Shown: piece by piece, positions 16,505-26,132 of the stretch
Position numbering within the stretch: the stretch's first letter is position 1
How the letters are laid out: the number at the start of each line of letters is the position of its first letter
NCBI RefSeq assembly: GCF_014649775.1
Contig: NZ_BMTR01000008.1
Location: 62,001 to 126,000, forward strand
Length of the DNA: 64,000 bases
Direction of reading: 5' to 3'
Source of the DNA: Streptomyces longisporoflavus
GTDB taxonomy: Bacteria; Actinomycetota; Actinomycetes; Streptomycetales; Streptomycetaceae
Position numbers and translations under genes: made by a program
The notes under the pieces: model-generated
Told to the model about the DNA's origin: nothing
The model's database searches: none
The model's input: the letters and a program-made list of their open reading frames with translations, nothing else

Positions 16505-18247
16505 TCAGGGGCGTGGCACGTTCCGCAGGTTGGAGCGTGCCATCTGGAGCATGCGGCCGACCCCGCCGTCCAGGACGATCTTGCTGGCGGAGAGCGCGAA
16601 GCCGGTCACCATCTCGGAGCTGATCTTGGGCGGGATGGAGAGGGCGTTCGGGTCCGTGACGATGTCGACGAGGGCGGGGCCCTTGTGCGCAAAGGCGTCC
16701 TTCAGGGCGCCCGCGAGCTGCTTGGGCTTCTCGACGCGCACGCCGTAGGCACCGGCGGCGCGGGCCACGGCGGCGAAGTCGGGGTTGTGGTTGGCCGTGC
16801 CGAACGAAGGGAGCCCGGCCACCAGCATCTCCAACTCGACCATTCCGAGCGCCGAGTTGTTGAAGAGCACGACCTTCACCGGCAGGTCGTACTGGACGAG
16901 GGTGAGGAAGTCGCCCATCAGCATGGAGAACCCGCCGTCGCCCGACATCGAGACGACCTGGCGCTTCCGGTCGGTGAACTGGGCGCCGATCGCCTGCGGC
17001 AGGGCGTTGGCCATCGAGCCGTGGCTGAAGGAGCCGATGATGCGACGCTTGCCGTTCGGGGAGATGTAGCGGGCCGCCCAGACGTTGCACATGCCCGTGT
17101 CGACGGTGAACACCGCGTCGTCGGCGGCGAGTTCGTCGACCACGGACGCCACGTACTCGGGGTGGATCGGGATGTGCTTGTCGACCTTGCGCGTATAGGC
17201 CTTGACGACGCCTTCGAGCGCGTCCGCGTGCTTCTTCAGCATCTTGTCGAGGAACTTGCGACTGGTCTTGGGCGTGACGCGCGGGGTGAGACAGCGCAGG
17301 GTCTCGCGTACGTCGCCCCAGACGGCGAGGTCGAGGCGGGAGCGGCGGCCGAGGTGCTCGGGACGCACGTCGACCTGGGCGATCTTGACGTCGTCGGGCA
17401 GGAAGGCGTTGTACGGGAAGTCGGTGCCGAGCAGGATGAGCAGGTCGCACTCGTGGGTCGCCTCGTACGCGGCGCCGTAGCCGAGCAGTCCGCTCATGCC
17501 GACGTCGTACGGGTTGTCGTACTGGATCCATTCCTTGCCGCGCAGGGCGTGGCCCACCGGTGACTTGATCTTCTCGGCGAACTCCATGACCTCGGCGTGT
17601 GCGCCCGCCGTGCCGCTGCCGCAGAAGAGGGTGACCCGGTCGGCCTCGTCAATCATCGCGGCGAGCTTGTCGATCTCCGCGTCGCCGGGGCGCACGGTGG
17701 GGCGCGAGGTGACGAGGGCGGTTTCGGCCGACTTGTCCGGGGCGGGCTCGTCGGCGATGTCTCCGGGCAGGGTGACGACGCTGACGCCTGACTGGCCGAT
17801 CGCGTGCTGGATGGCGGTCTGGAGCAGCCGCGGCATCTGCTTCGGGCTGGAGATCATCTCGCTGTAGTGACTGCACTCCTGGAAGAGGCGGTCGGGGTGG
17901 GTCTCCTGGAAGAAGGAGAGGCCGATCTCGCTCGACGGGATGTGCGAGGCGAGGGCGAGGACGGGTGCCATGGAGCGGTGGGCGTCGTAGAGGCCGTTGA
18001 TCAGGTGGAGGTTGCCCGGGCCGCAGGAACCGGCGCAGACGGCGAGGCTGCCGGTGATCTGCGCCTCGGCACCGGCCGCGAAGGCCGCGGTCTCCTCGTG
18101 CCTGACCTGCACCCAGTCGATGCCCTTGGTGCGCCTGATCGCGTCCACGACCGGATTGAGGCTGTCGCCCACGACTCCGTACATACGGCGCACACCGGCG
18201 CGGACGAGGATGTCGACGAACTGTTCGGCGACGTTCTGCTTGGCCAT
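16505..18247 (-). CDS. poxB: Thiamine-diphosphate pyruvate oxidase/dehydrogenase (quinone type)
   Basis: A 580-aa ThDP enzyme with the three-domain layout of pyruvate oxidases: pyrimidine-binding N-domain with the catalytic Glu in WVQVRHEETAAFAAG, a central FAD-type domain, and the C-terminal ThDP-binding signature GDGGFSMLMGDFLTLV ending in the paired Asn of VVLFNNSALGM. It probably converts pyruvate to acetate and CO2, passing electrons to quinone at the membrane. The N-terminus MAKQNVAEQFVDILVRAGVRRMYG and SSEIGLSFFQETHPDRLF are typical of PoxB rather than acetolactate synthase. It starts 63 bp downstream of the PP2C-like gene on the same strand, so cotranscription is possible. Confidence 0.88.
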   Translation of the reverse strand: MAKQNVAEQFVDILVRAGVRRMYGVVGDSLNPVVDAIRRTKGIDWVQVRHEETAAFAAGAEAQITGSLAVCAGSCGPGNLHLINGLYDAHRSMAPVLALASHIPSSEIGLSFFQETHPDRLFQECSHYSEMISSPKQMPRLLQTAIQHAIGQSGVSVVTLPGDIADEPAPDKSAETALVTSRPTVRPGDAEIDKLAAMIDEADRVTLFCGSGTAGAHAEVMEFAEKIKSPVGHALRGKEWIQYDNPYDVGMSGLLGYGAAYEATHECDLLILLGTDFPYNAFLPDDVKIAQVDVRPEHLGRRSRLDLAVWGDVRETLRCLTPRVTPKTSRKFLDKMLKKHADALEGVVKAYTRKVDKHIPIHPEYVASVVDELAADDAVFTVDTGMCNVWAARYISPNGKRRIIGSFSHGSMANALPQAIGAQFTDRKRQVVSMSGDGGFSMLMGDFLTLVQYDLPVKVVLFNNSALGMVELEMLVAGLPSFGTANHNPDFAAVARAAGAYGVRVEKPKQLAGALKDAFAHKGPALVDIVTDPNALSIPPKISSEMVTGFALSASKIVLDGGVGRMLQMARSNLRNVPRP

Positions 18248-18310
18248 GGCTTCACGAACCCTTCAGTCCCCTTGCTTCTCTTGGGGTCCATGAATTCACA
18301 GTGAGGGCGC

Positions 18311-20227
18311 TCACGCCTCCCAAACGGCGGCTGCCGTTCGGTCGTCCGCGTACCCCTTCACCCTCACCTGGATGTCCGCGAGGAAGGCCGCGAGGCCCGG
18401 CGGACCGCTCTTCGACCACCGCTGCGTGAGGTGGGCGGCCAACTCGGGCTCGCCGCTCAGGGGCTCGGCGAGGCCGCCGCTGCACAGCAGCAGGGCATCA
18501 CCCGGGCGGGCTACTGAGGCCCGGAAGCGGAAGGGTTCGCGCGGCGGGGGTTCGGGGGCGGGTTCGTACGGACTCGGGGGCGTGATGATCCCCATGTCCA
18601 TGGTGAGCCGGTCGCCCTCGGGCGTCTGGGGCGGCACGGAACCGAACCCCACGACGGGCGGCCCGACGTCGTTCGCGGAGTCGCTGACGTGCGGCTCGAT
18701 GTCCTGCCAGGCACCGTCCCGCAGCCGGAAGAGCCCGCCGCTGCCGACCCCGAAGAAGACGCGGGTGCGGCACTCCGGGTCGGCCGGCAGGAGCAGACAG
18801 CGCAGGGACGCCGCGTACTCCTCGGGCTCGATGCCCAGGTCGACGGCGTGCGCGCGGAGCTTGCCGAGGCTGCGGTCCGTGAGCCGGTGCAGGCCGCTCT
18901 TGAGGTCGCCGCGCCGGGCGGCCCGGATGTCCTCGGACAGCCGCTGGTGGCTGCGGCCCACGGCCCGCCCGATCCAGGCGCAGGCCTCGGCGGCGGCGCG
19001 GTGGGCACCCGGCGTGGCCCGCGCGCCGGTGGCCATGGCGACCAGGACGAGTGCGCCGTCGCCCGTCCCGAAGCGCGCGGTGAGCAGCGAGTCGCGCCGG
19101 GGCTCGCCCCGGTACCGGGCGGAGTCCCCGCGCACGGAGACGGCCCGCAGGGTGGAGTGGCCGTACCTGGCTCCGTCGAGCACGGTGTCGGCGACCAGAC
19201 CGGCGAGGTCGTCGGGGTCCGCGGCGGGCAGGACCGTGGGCTCGGCGTCATAGGTGGGCGGTCCGTCGCCCACGTACGGGACGGCGTCCACGGGTACTGG
19301 CGTGACAGTGGGCTCCGGGACAGTGGGCTCCGGGACAGTGGGCTCCGGGACAATCGGCTCCGGTTCCGGCCGGACGGGTGGCCGGGGGGCCGCCGGGGCG
19401 GGTGTCTGGGGGGCCGCCGCCGGAACGGCTGTCCGGGAATCCGGGACCGCGGATTCCTCGGGTACGCGGGGCGCGGGGACGGCGGTCGTGCGGCTCGGGT
19501 CGCCGGGAGGCTTGGGGGGCTCCGCCGGGAAGGTGACCGGTCCGGCGGGCGCGGCCGGGGGCTCCCAGGGGGCGGCGGGCGGGCGTACAGGGGCGGGAGG
19601 CGCCGCTGCCGGCGGCGCCGGCTCGCTCGGCGGGGGTTCGGCGTAGGGCTTCCGGGGGGCGGCGGGCGGAGGCTGGTGCGGCGATGCCTGGCCGGAAAGC
19701 GCCGGTGCCGGTGCCGATGGCTCGCTCGGCGGGGGCTCGGCGGAGGGCTCCCGAGGAGGAGCGGGCGGAGGCCGGTACGCCGGTGCCGGTCCGGGCGGCG
19801 GCAGTGGCTCGCGCGCCGTGAAGGGCTCTTCCCGCGCGGGTCCGGCGTCGCGGACGGACGAACCCTCCGCAGCCGCGGGGTCCGGCGTCCGCGCGGAGAG
19901 GCCCCGGGTGGCGCCCGGCGTGTCCCGCCGGTCCCGGAGGTCCGGGGGCGGCGGCTCCGGGGCGGGGAAGCGGCCGGGGCGCGGGACGGTTCCTCCCGCA
20001 GGCCCTCTCGCTTGTTCGCCCGCGTACTCGCCCGCGTGCTCGCCCGCCGGAGAGGGATCGGCCACGTCCTCGCCCGCCGCCGCGGAAACCGCCGACGCGA
20101 ACCTGTCGTCGAGGCTGTCGGCCGCTTCGGCCGGCCCCGTGTCATGAGCGGAGTCGTCGTACAGCTGACCCCACCAGTCGTCCTCCTGGCCGGAGGCCCC
20201 GTCGTGCCTCTCCCCCTGCTGGCTCAT
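18311..20227 (-). CDS. Proline-rich protein with C-terminal PP2C-like phosphatase domain
   Basis: A 638-aa protein. The first 340 residues are acidic then extremely Pro/Ala/Glu-rich and surely disordered, including tandem VPEPT repeats near residue 297 that come from a repeated 15-bp unit at about 19310-19350. The C-terminal 300 residues resemble PP2C-type Ser/Thr phosphatases (STLRAVSVRGDSARYRGEP, GDGALVLVAMATGA, CSGGLAEPLSGEPELAAHL, GYADDRTAAAVWEA), though the usual metal-binding RxxNED and DGHGG motifs are degenerate. It may be a weak or pseudo-phosphatase. ATG 20227 (MSQQGERHD) was chosen; the frame extends further without coding character. Confidence 0.8.
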   Translation of the reverse strand: MSQQGERHDGASGQEDDWWGQLYDDSAHDTGPAEAADSLDDRFASAVSAAAGEDVADPSPAGEHAGEYAGEQARGPAGGTVPRPGRFPAPEPPPPDLRDRRDTPGATRGLSARTPDPAAAEGSSVRDAGPAREEPFTAREPLPPPGPAPAYRPPPAPPREPSAEPPPSEPSAPAPALSGQASPHQPPPAAPRKPYAEPPPSEPAPPAAAPPAPVRPPAAPWEPPAAPAGPVTFPAEPPKPPGDPSRTTAVPAPRVPEESAVPDSRTAVPAAAPQTPAPAAPRPPVRPEPEPIVPEPTVPEPTVPEPTVTPVPVDAVPYVGDGPPTYDAEPTVLPAADPDDLAGLVADTVLDGARYGHSTLRAVSVRGDSARYRGEPRRDSLLTARFGTGDGALVLVAMATGARATPGAHRAAAEACAWIGRAVGRSHQRLSEDIRAARRGDLKSGLHRLTDRSLGKLRAHAVDLGIEPEEYAASLRCLLLPADPECRTRVFFGVGSGGLFRLRDGAWQDIEPHVSDSANDVGPPVVGFGSVPPQTPEGDRLTMDMGIITPPSPYEPAPEPPPREPFRFRASVARPGDALLLCSGGLAEPLSGEPELAAHLTQRWSKSGPPGLAAFLADIQVRVKGYADDRTAAAVWEA

Positions 20228-20303
20228 GCCCCTATTGTCCACCGCGGAGGGCGCACGAAAACGGTGCATCCGGAATTTTTGACCGCCGGAAGGGTGATGA
20301 GGG

Positions 20304-20345
20304 CCGCCGGGCGGGCCCACCCCCCACGGGAGGACCGCCCGGCGG
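20304..20345. terminator. GC-rich hairpin after the subtilase gene
   Basis: CCGCCGGGCGG at 20304-20314 is exactly complementary to 20335-20345, with a 20-nt loop. It lies 11 bp past the subtilase stop (20357, leftward) and before the PP2C-like gene, so it is a good terminator for the long peptidase transcript. Confidence 0.65.
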
Positions 20346-20356
20346 TGTCTGTGTGT

Positions 20357-23300
20357 TTATCGCACGTCGTAGGCGCGAGATACCGTCTGAGTGACGGAAC
20401 TTCCGTTCGCATCCTTCAGTTCGGCCCTGAGCCAGACCTGCTTCCCCGAAGCGCCCGCATGATGCACGGTGGCCGTCCACTTCCCCTTGGAGACGGACAT
20501 CTCGGCCCCGGTCCAGGTCTTGCCCTCGTCGTACGAGTAGGACAGGGACGCCGACTTGAGCGCGCCGGGCTTGTAGCCCGCGTGCCCGGTCGCGGTGAGC
20601 CCGATCCGCCGGCCGTCCTTCGCGGCCAGGGTCTTCATGCCGTCCTCGGGCAGCTCGTAGCGCGGGAACAGCATCGGGATGCCCTGCGAGTACGCCTCCT
20701 CGTCGAGGTGCGAGCGGAACGCCCACGTGGTCTGCGTCCCGGTGGACCGGCTCCAGACCTTCGAGCCGATCTTCCGGGTGTTCAGGGTGAGTTCGTACGC
20801 GGAGTCCTCTGCCGGTACCGAGAACACGCCGGACGGCCAGCCGGACTCGCCCACGACCTCGCCGTTCCGCTCCAGCCGGACGCTGCCGATGTCGCCGAAC
20901 CCGCCCTGGATGCCCGCGTGTTCGCCGTCGCCCCAGAATCCGGGCGCGACGCCGATCAGATTGCCCTGCCGCTCTCCGGCGAGGGCGAGCGCGCCCCGCG
21001 CGTCACGCGGCGCCGCGGGGGTCAGCACTCCCCCGTACCACTTCTCGCTGCGCCGCTCCCCCTTCTCGTACGTCCGCACCGGGTCGATCATGAACTCGCC
21101 GAACGGGAAGCTGCTGGACACCTGGTGGCCCCAGCCGGTCGTGCCCGCCGAGTAGTACTCGGTGCGCTTGCCGGGGGCCGGGACCGACTCGATGTCGGCG
21201 AAGTACACCTCAAGTCCCGAGGGGCGGACGGCCGAGGGCAGGTCGACGTAGTCCGTGGCCGTGCCCATGGCCCGGTACGTCGCCTCGTTCGCGGCGAGGT
21301 CCTTGTCCCGTACCCGGTAGGTGCGGTCGTCGCGGATCTGGCCGGTCTCGGGGAAGGCGAGGTTGTAGACGTAGGGGCTCTTGGCCGTTCCCTGCCACTT
21401 CAACTCGACTTTCCCGTCCGCCAGTTGTGCGAGGAGCGAGGCCGCCTCGGTCGTTTGCAGGCCGAGGACCGGGAGCGGGGAGCCGCTGAGGCCGGCCGAG
21501 GGGTACCAGCGGCCCGGCGCCGCGCGGTGGGCGATGACCGCGAGCGCGCCCGCCGCCTTCGCGTTCGCCGCGACGGCCGAGGCGGCACCGCTGTCCGGCA
21601 CCTCGACGAGGGCGATCCTGCCCTTGACCCCGGCGGCCTCAAGCTCCTGCGGCGTACCGGACTTGGCGTCCACGAGCGTCGCCTTGCCCGTGCCGTCGAG
21701 GTTGGCCGAGCCGGTGGATGCGGTCACGGCGTGCAGTGACTTGCCGCCCACCACGGCGAGTTCGGAGAGCAGGGGCGCCGCCGCGCGCCAGTAGCTGCCG
21801 GACTCGAAGGTGCCTTCGGTGGCCTTGCCCTCCACGGACTGGTAGAAGCCGCGGATGGAGCGCGGTCCGGCCGCGGTGCCCGCGTGCAGCCAGTTGTCGG
21901 TGCCCCAGGTGCGGGCGAAGCCGAGGGTGGCGCCGCGCACCTCGGACTCCTTGTCCGTCCTGACGGAGACACGGTGTGCCTTGCGGGCGTCGAGCGTGAC
22001 GGTCATGTCCTGCTTGACCTCGATCTGAGGCCGGGCCATGTGCGTGAGCGAGTCGGTCAGTGTGCCGCCGTCCGCGTCCGGGGTCGCGATGAAGCCGGTC
22101 AGGAAGTAGGCGCCGGGGCGGACTTGGTACGTCTGGTCGTTCGCGCCCTCGTTGAAGCGCCGCTCACCGCTCGCGTCGTCGGTGCCGATCAAGTCGACGG
22201 ACGAGGGTCCGTCCGCGGGCTTCCCCTCGCGGTCCACGAGCTTCACGCGGAGGCTGACGGTCTCGGGCTGCACGTAGAGGGAGAAGGGCGTGGAGACCGC
22301 GACGCCGGCTGCCTTCGCAAGGACGCGGCCGGTCACGTCGCCGTACTGGGCGCGCTTGAGGTCGGCGTCGGGGTCGAGCTTGAGCGGGATCTTGACCGTG
22401 GCTCCGGCGGGGACCTTCACGGTGCGGGCGCCGAGGGCGGCGATGCCGGAGCGCACGGCCGAGCCGTCGTTGCCGGTGACGCCCTGAACGGACAGCTTCA
22501 ACTCCACTGTCTTGTCGGTGGTGTTGGTGTAGGGGATGTCGACCGTGGTGCGGTCGGAGTTGTCCTGGGGCCAGCCGAAGCTGCCGCCCTGCACCGCGGG
22601 CGAGCCGAGCACCTTCTGGTCGACGGCCGCCTTCACGTCGAGCCGCCCGCCGCCCGTCTCGGTCACATCGCCGGGGATGCCGCTGTCGGCCGACGACACG
22701 AGGGCCGACTTGATCTGTTGCGCGCTCCAGTCGGGGTGGCGCTGCTTGACCAGGGCGGCGGCGCCCGCGACATGCGGGGTCGCCATCGACGTACCACTCA
22801 TGGACTGGTACGCGTAGACGCCCCTGCCGCCCGCGGCGGCGGCCGAGATCTCGACGCCGGGAGCGGCGATCTCCGGCTTGAGGGTGTGCGAGCCGTACGC
22901 GGGCCCCCGGCTGGAGAAGGAGGCCGTCGAGTCGTCGCAGTCCACGGCGCCGACGGTCAGGACGCCGGGCACGCAGCCGGGCGAGGACACGGAGTTGAGG
23001 CTCGGGCCCGTGTTGCCCGCGGCGAGTACGAAAAGGGTGTCCTCGCTCGACCGCGCGAGTTCTTCCGTCGCCGTGCTCATCGGGTCCGTGCAGTCGGTCC
23101 GGGCTGGGTTGCCGAGGCTCATGGAGACGACGTCGGCCTTCTCGTCGACGGCCCACTGCATGCCCGCGATGATCCACGAAGTGGCCCCGGAGCCGCTGTC
23201 GTTCAGGACCTTCCCGTGCAGCAGCTCGGCGCCGGGTGCGACGCCCTTCTTCTTGCCGTCGCTCGCCGCGCCGGAGCCGCCGACCGTGGAGGTGGTGTGG

Positions 23301-24112
23301 GTGCCGTGGCCCTGGCGGTCCTCGCCGTCCGGCGAGTCGGTGAAGTTCTTCGTCGCGCCGACGCGGCCCTTCAGGTCGGGGTGCTCGGTGTCGGCGCCGG
23401 TGTCGAGGACGGCGACCTTGGTGCCCTTGCCGTCGTAGCCCGCGGCCCAGGCCCCGGGGGCGTGCACCTGCTTCGTCGACCGTTCCAGGGTGGCCTTGAC
23501 CTTGGCGTCCAGCCAGAGCTTCTTCAGGCCGGTCGACGCAGCGCGGGACTTCCGCGACGTGACGTCGGCCCAGAAGTCGGCGGCCTTCTTCTTGTCGGCC
23601 TTCAGCGCGACGCCGTCGACCGGTTCGAGGACGGGCCCGCGCTCGGCGCCGCGCGGAGTGGCGGGCACCGAGCGCGCGACGTCGACGGACTTGTCGTACA
23701 CGGCGATCAGCGGCAGCTCCTCGGCGTGCGCGTCGTCATAGCCCTGGCGGACGAGCCCGGTGACGTTGAAGAGCTCCTCGTCGACCGCGCCCGCGGCGAT
23801 CGCGTGGACGGCGCCCTCGGGGTAGACGTACAGGTCCTTGCCGGACTGCCTGGTCTGGATGAGCGGCACCGTGCCGTCGGCGGCGGGCAGAGCGCTCGCG
23901 CCCGCGCGGCCCTTGCCGTCGGACGACACCAGGACGCGGTCGCCGGTGACGAGGGTGACGACGGAGCTTCCGTCGCCGCGTGGCCCGCTCCCCACCGGCC
24001 GGCTCGTGTCCGCCGCGGCCGTGCGTGGCTCGGCCACGGACGGGACGGCCGCGGTGACGGCGAGGACGACGGCGGACGCCGCCCCCAAAGCCGTACGCGA
24101 TATCGGGCGCAT
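20357..24112 (-). CDS. Secreted S8 (subtilisin-like) serine peptidase, large multidomain
   Basis: A 1251-aa exported protease. Residues 1-27 are a Sec signal peptide (MRPISRTALGAASAVVLAVTA, AxA-type region near 23-35). An inhibitor-like propeptide follows, then the S8 domain with the complete triad: Asp237 in VAVLDTGADTEHPDL, His269 in RQGHGTHTTS and Ser442 in SMSGTSMATPHVAG, plus oxyanion Asn367 (LAAGNTGPS). The C-terminal 750 residues are beta-rich and include a PA-like domain (KGRIALVEVPDSGAASAVAA). ATG 24112 sits behind GGGGAG. The gene is divergent from a regulator gene 204 bp away, a pairing that suggests local control. Confidence 0.92.
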   Translation of the reverse strand: MRPISRTALGAASAVVLAVTAAVPSVAEPRTAAADTSRPVGSGPRGDGSSVVTLVTGDRVLVSSDGKGRAGASALPAADGTVPLIQTRQSGKDLYVYPEGAVHAIAAGAVDEELFNVTGLVRQGYDDAHAEELPLIAVYDKSVDVARSVPATPRGAERGPVLEPVDGVALKADKKKAADFWADVTSRKSRAASTGLKKLWLDAKVKATLERSTKQVHAPGAWAAGYDGKGTKVAVLDTGADTEHPDLKGRVGATKNFTDSPDGEDRQGHGTHTTSTVGGSGAASDGKKKGVAPGAELLHGKVLNDSGSGATSWIIAGMQWAVDEKADVVSMSLGNPARTDCTDPMSTATEELARSSEDTLFVLAAGNTGPSLNSVSSPGCVPGVLTVGAVDCDDSTASFSSRGPAYGSHTLKPEIAAPGVEISAAAAGGRGVYAYQSMSGTSMATPHVAGAAALVKQRHPDWSAQQIKSALVSSADSGIPGDVTETGGGRLDVKAAVDQKVLGSPAVQGGSFGWPQDNSDRTTVDIPYTNTTDKTVELKLSVQGVTGNDGSAVRSGIAALGARTVKVPAGATVKIPLKLDPDADLKRAQYGDVTGRVLAKAAGVAVSTPFSLYVQPETVSLRVKLVDREGKPADGPSSVDLIGTDDASGERRFNEGANDQTYQVRPGAYFLTGFIATPDADGGTLTDSLTHMARPQIEVKQDMTVTLDARKAHRVSVRTDKESEVRGATLGFARTWGTDNWLHAGTAAGPRSIRGFYQSVEGKATEGTFESGSYWRAAAPLLSELAVVGGKSLHAVTASTGSANLDGTGKATLVDAKSGTPQELEAAGVKGRIALVEVPDSGAASAVAANAKAAGALAVIAHRAAPGRWYPSAGLSGSPLPVLGLQTTEAASLLAQLADGKVELKWQGTAKSPYVYNLAFPETGQIRDDRTYRVRDKDLAANEATYRAMGTATDYVDLPSAVRPSGLEVYFADIESVPAPGKRTEYYSAGTTGWGHQVSSSFPFGEFMIDPVRTYEKGERRSEKWYGGVLTPAAPRDARGALALAGERQGNLIGVAPGFWGDGEHAGIQGGFGDIGSVRLERNGEVVGESGWPSGVFSVPAEDSAYELTLNTRKIGSKVWSRSTGTQTTWAFRSHLDEEAYSQGIPMLFPRYELPEDGMKTLAAKDGRRIGLTATGHAGYKPGALKSASLSYSYDEGKTWTGAEMSVSKGKWTATVHHAGASGKQVWLRAELKDANGSSVTQTVSRAYDVR

Positions 24113-24316
24113 CGCTCTCCCCAAGGTTGACGGGCATGCGGAACCACAGCCGAAAAGGGACCAAAGGCACTGATTCCGGCTGCCGTTGGTGCTGCGGTGG
24201 CGTCACCTTGGCAGAGAGGCGGGGGGTGCGGGGATGATGTCCCCGGGCGGGTTTACGCCGTGGCTCTTTTCCGCCAGGGCGCCGCCGGAACGCATTCTGG
24301 GGAGGGACGTCGCCGC

Positions 24317-25300
24317 ATGCTGGCCGCGATAGGTCTGGACGAGACGCACGAATCGGCGTACCGCGCGCTGGTCGCGGTGGGCGCCGCCGACGTACCCGAC
24401 CTCGCGCGGCGCCTCTCGCTCGGCGAGCCGGAGACGGTGCGCGCGCTGCGCCGCCTGGAGCTGGCCGGACTCGCGGCACAGGCGTCCGGCAAGGCGGGCC
24501 GGTGGGTGGCGGCTCCGCCGGGTGTCGCGCTCGGCGCGCTCCTGACCCAGCAGCGGCACGAGCTGGACAAGGCCGAGCTTGCGGCGAAGCTGCTCGCCGA
24601 GGAGTACCGCGCGCAGGCCGCGGAGCCCGCCGTGCACGATCTGGTCGAGGTGGTCACGGGCGCGGGCGCGGTGTCGCAGCGCTTCCTCCAGTTGCAACTG
24701 GGCGCGAGCACCGAGGTGTGCGCCCTGGTGACCGGCAATCCCGTGGCGATCACCGGCATGGAGAACGACGCGGAGGAACAGGCCGCGGGCCGCGGCGTCA
24801 GCTACCGCGTGGTGGTCGAACGCTCCGTGCTCGCGCTCCCCACGGGCCTCCTGGAACTGGCGACGGCGATCGGCCGCAACGAACAGGTACGCGTCGTGGA
24901 CCGCGTCCCGACGAAGCTGGTGATCGCCGACGGCTCGCTGGCGATGGTGCCGCTGACCTCGCGCAGGGCGGAGCCCGCCGCACTCGTGGTGCACGCGAGC
25001 GGCCTGCTCGAATCCCTCTCCGGGCTCTTCGAGGCGGTCTGGCGCGACGCGCTGCCGCTGCGGCTCGGCGAGAGCGGCCGTACGGTCACCGAGGACGCCC
25101 CCGACGGGCCCGACGGCGCCGACCTGGAGATCCTCTCGCTGCTGCTCGCCGGCCTGACGGACGCGAGCGTGGCCAAACAGCTCGATCTGGGCCTGCGGAC
25201 GGTGCAGCGCCGGGTCAAGCGCCTGATGGAACTGACGGGCGTGACGACGCGGCTGCAACTGGGCTGGCATGCGTACGAGCGGGGCTGGGTGGCACGCTGA
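24317..25300 (+). CDS. Two-HTH regulator (TrmB-like N-terminus, LuxR-like C-terminus)
   Basis: A 327-aa DNA-binding protein. Residues 1-75 form a TrmB/MarR-like winged helix (ESAYRALVAVGAADVPDLAR, ETVRALRRLELAGLAAQASG); a middle region resembles the phospholipase-D-like sensor segment of such regulators; the last 70 residues are a LuxR/GerE helix-turn-helix (LEILSLLLAGLTDASVAKQL, LGLRTVQRRVKRLMELTGV). Starting at ATG 24317 behind GGAGGGAC gives a clean N-terminus; an in-frame upstream start at 24197 adds no recognisable sequence. It is divergent from the large subtilase, its probable target. Confidence 0.83.
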   Translation: MLAAIGLDETHESAYRALVAVGAADVPDLARRLSLGEPETVRALRRLELAGLAAQASGKAGRWVAAPPGVALGALLTQQRHELDKAELAAKLLAEEYRAQAAEPAVHDLVEVVTGAGAVSQRFLQLQLGASTEVCALVTGNPVAITGMENDAEEQAAGRGVSYRVVVERSVLALPTGLLELATAIGRNEQVRVVDRVPTKLVIADGSLAMVPLTSRRAEPAALVVHASGLLESLSGLFEAVWRDALPLRLGESGRTVTEDAPDGPDGADLEILSLLLAGLTDASVAKQLDLGLRTVQRRVKRLMELTGVTTRLQLGWHAYERGWVAR

Positions 25301-25371
25301 CCCGGCCGCCGGGGACGGGCAGGGCCGACGCGCGACCTGCGGTTCTGCTCCGGTTCCGGCACCCTTGACAG

Positions 25372-25854
25372 ATGGGAGCCTGGGAACTCCTGCTGGTCGG
25401 AGTGGTGCTGCTGCTCGGGATCGGCGGAGTGCTTGTGCCCGGCGTGCCGGGACCGTGGCTGGTGTGGGCCGCGGTGCTGTGGTGGGCGCTGCAGGACCCG
25501 GAGCCGGTGTCCTGGTGGGTCCTGGTCGGCGCGTCCGTCGTACTCCTCGCGGCCCAGGGCGTCCGCTGGCTGCTGCCCCCGCGACGCCTCCGGGAGAGCG
25601 GCGCCACGCGCCGGACGGCCGTGTACGCGGGGGCCGGGGCGCTTGTGGGGTTCTGCGTGGTGCCGGTGATCGGGTCACTCCCGGGGTTCATCGGAGGGAT
25701 CTACCTGGCGGAGCGGCTGCGGCTCGGCGGGCACGGGGAGGCGGCGACGGCGACGCGGACGGCCATGCGGGCGGGCGGCTGGAGCGTCCTGACGGAACTG
25801 TTCGCGTGCCTGCTGATCGTGGGGGCGTGGCTGGGGGCCGTGATCTGGGGGTGA
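25372..25854 (+). CDS. DUF456 family membrane protein
   Basis: A 160-aa integral membrane protein with two hydrophobic blocks before a charged loop (LLLVGVVLLLGIGGVLVPGV, WVLVGASVVLLAAQGVRWLL) and two after it (GALVGFCVVPVIGSLPGFI with the Gly/Pro-rich turn typical of DUF456, and LTELFACLLIVGAWLGAVIW). The family has no established function. It follows the regulator by 71 bp on the same strand. No Shine-Dalgarno sequence is evident at ATG 25372. Confidence 0.82.
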   Translation: MGAWELLLVGVVLLLGIGGVLVPGVPGPWLVWAAVLWWALQDPEPVSWWVLVGASVVLLAAQGVRWLLPPRRLRESGATRRTAVYAGAGALVGFCVVPVIGSLPGFIGGIYLAERLRLGGHGEAATATRTAMRAGGWSVLTELFACLLIVGAWLGAVIWG

Positions 25855-25881
25855 GGCCCTGGTCGCGTACGGGGGCTGCGA

Positions 25882-25964
25882 CATCGAATCTCTCGCGACA
25901 CGGGGTGCTGTTACGCGTACTCAGGCGTCGTTCGCGTACATGTGCCCCCATCGGATCTCTCGCG
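25882..25964 (+). repeat. Direct repeat pair upstream of the PPOX gene
   Basis: CATCGAATCTCTCGCG (25882-25897) recurs as CATCGGATCTCTCGCG (25949-25964), one mismatch in 16, 67 bp apart. The 284-bp gap from 25855 to 26138 has no convincing gene. The pair could be regulator half-sites or a small duplication. Confidence 0.4.
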
Positions 25965-26126
25965 CCTCCTTGCCGGAATGCCGCAACCCCACGGTGCACG
26001 GCGTCCGTACACAGGGGGCGTTCCTGCTCAGCGCGGTGCGGGGCGGGCGGGGGCGATCGGCCGGATCTGCGGATCGTGCCGGTCGAACCGCACGAGGGGG
26101 CACCGCGGTGGGGGCTGCACGCGGCT

Positions 26127-26132
26127 TAGGCT
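26127..26132 (+). promoter_or_regulatory. TAGGCT -10 element of a probable leaderless promoter
   Basis: TAGGCT ends 6 nt before the ATG at 26139 with no Shine-Dalgarno sequence between, the spacing expected if transcription starts at the initiation codon itself. Confidence 0.5.

Noticed and set aside
18689..21739. A 1016-codon plus-strand open frame opposite the PP2C-like and subtilase genes
   Set aside because: It spans two real genes and the gap between them on the other strand; the Gly/Arg-rich translation has no domain and is a GC-bias artefact.
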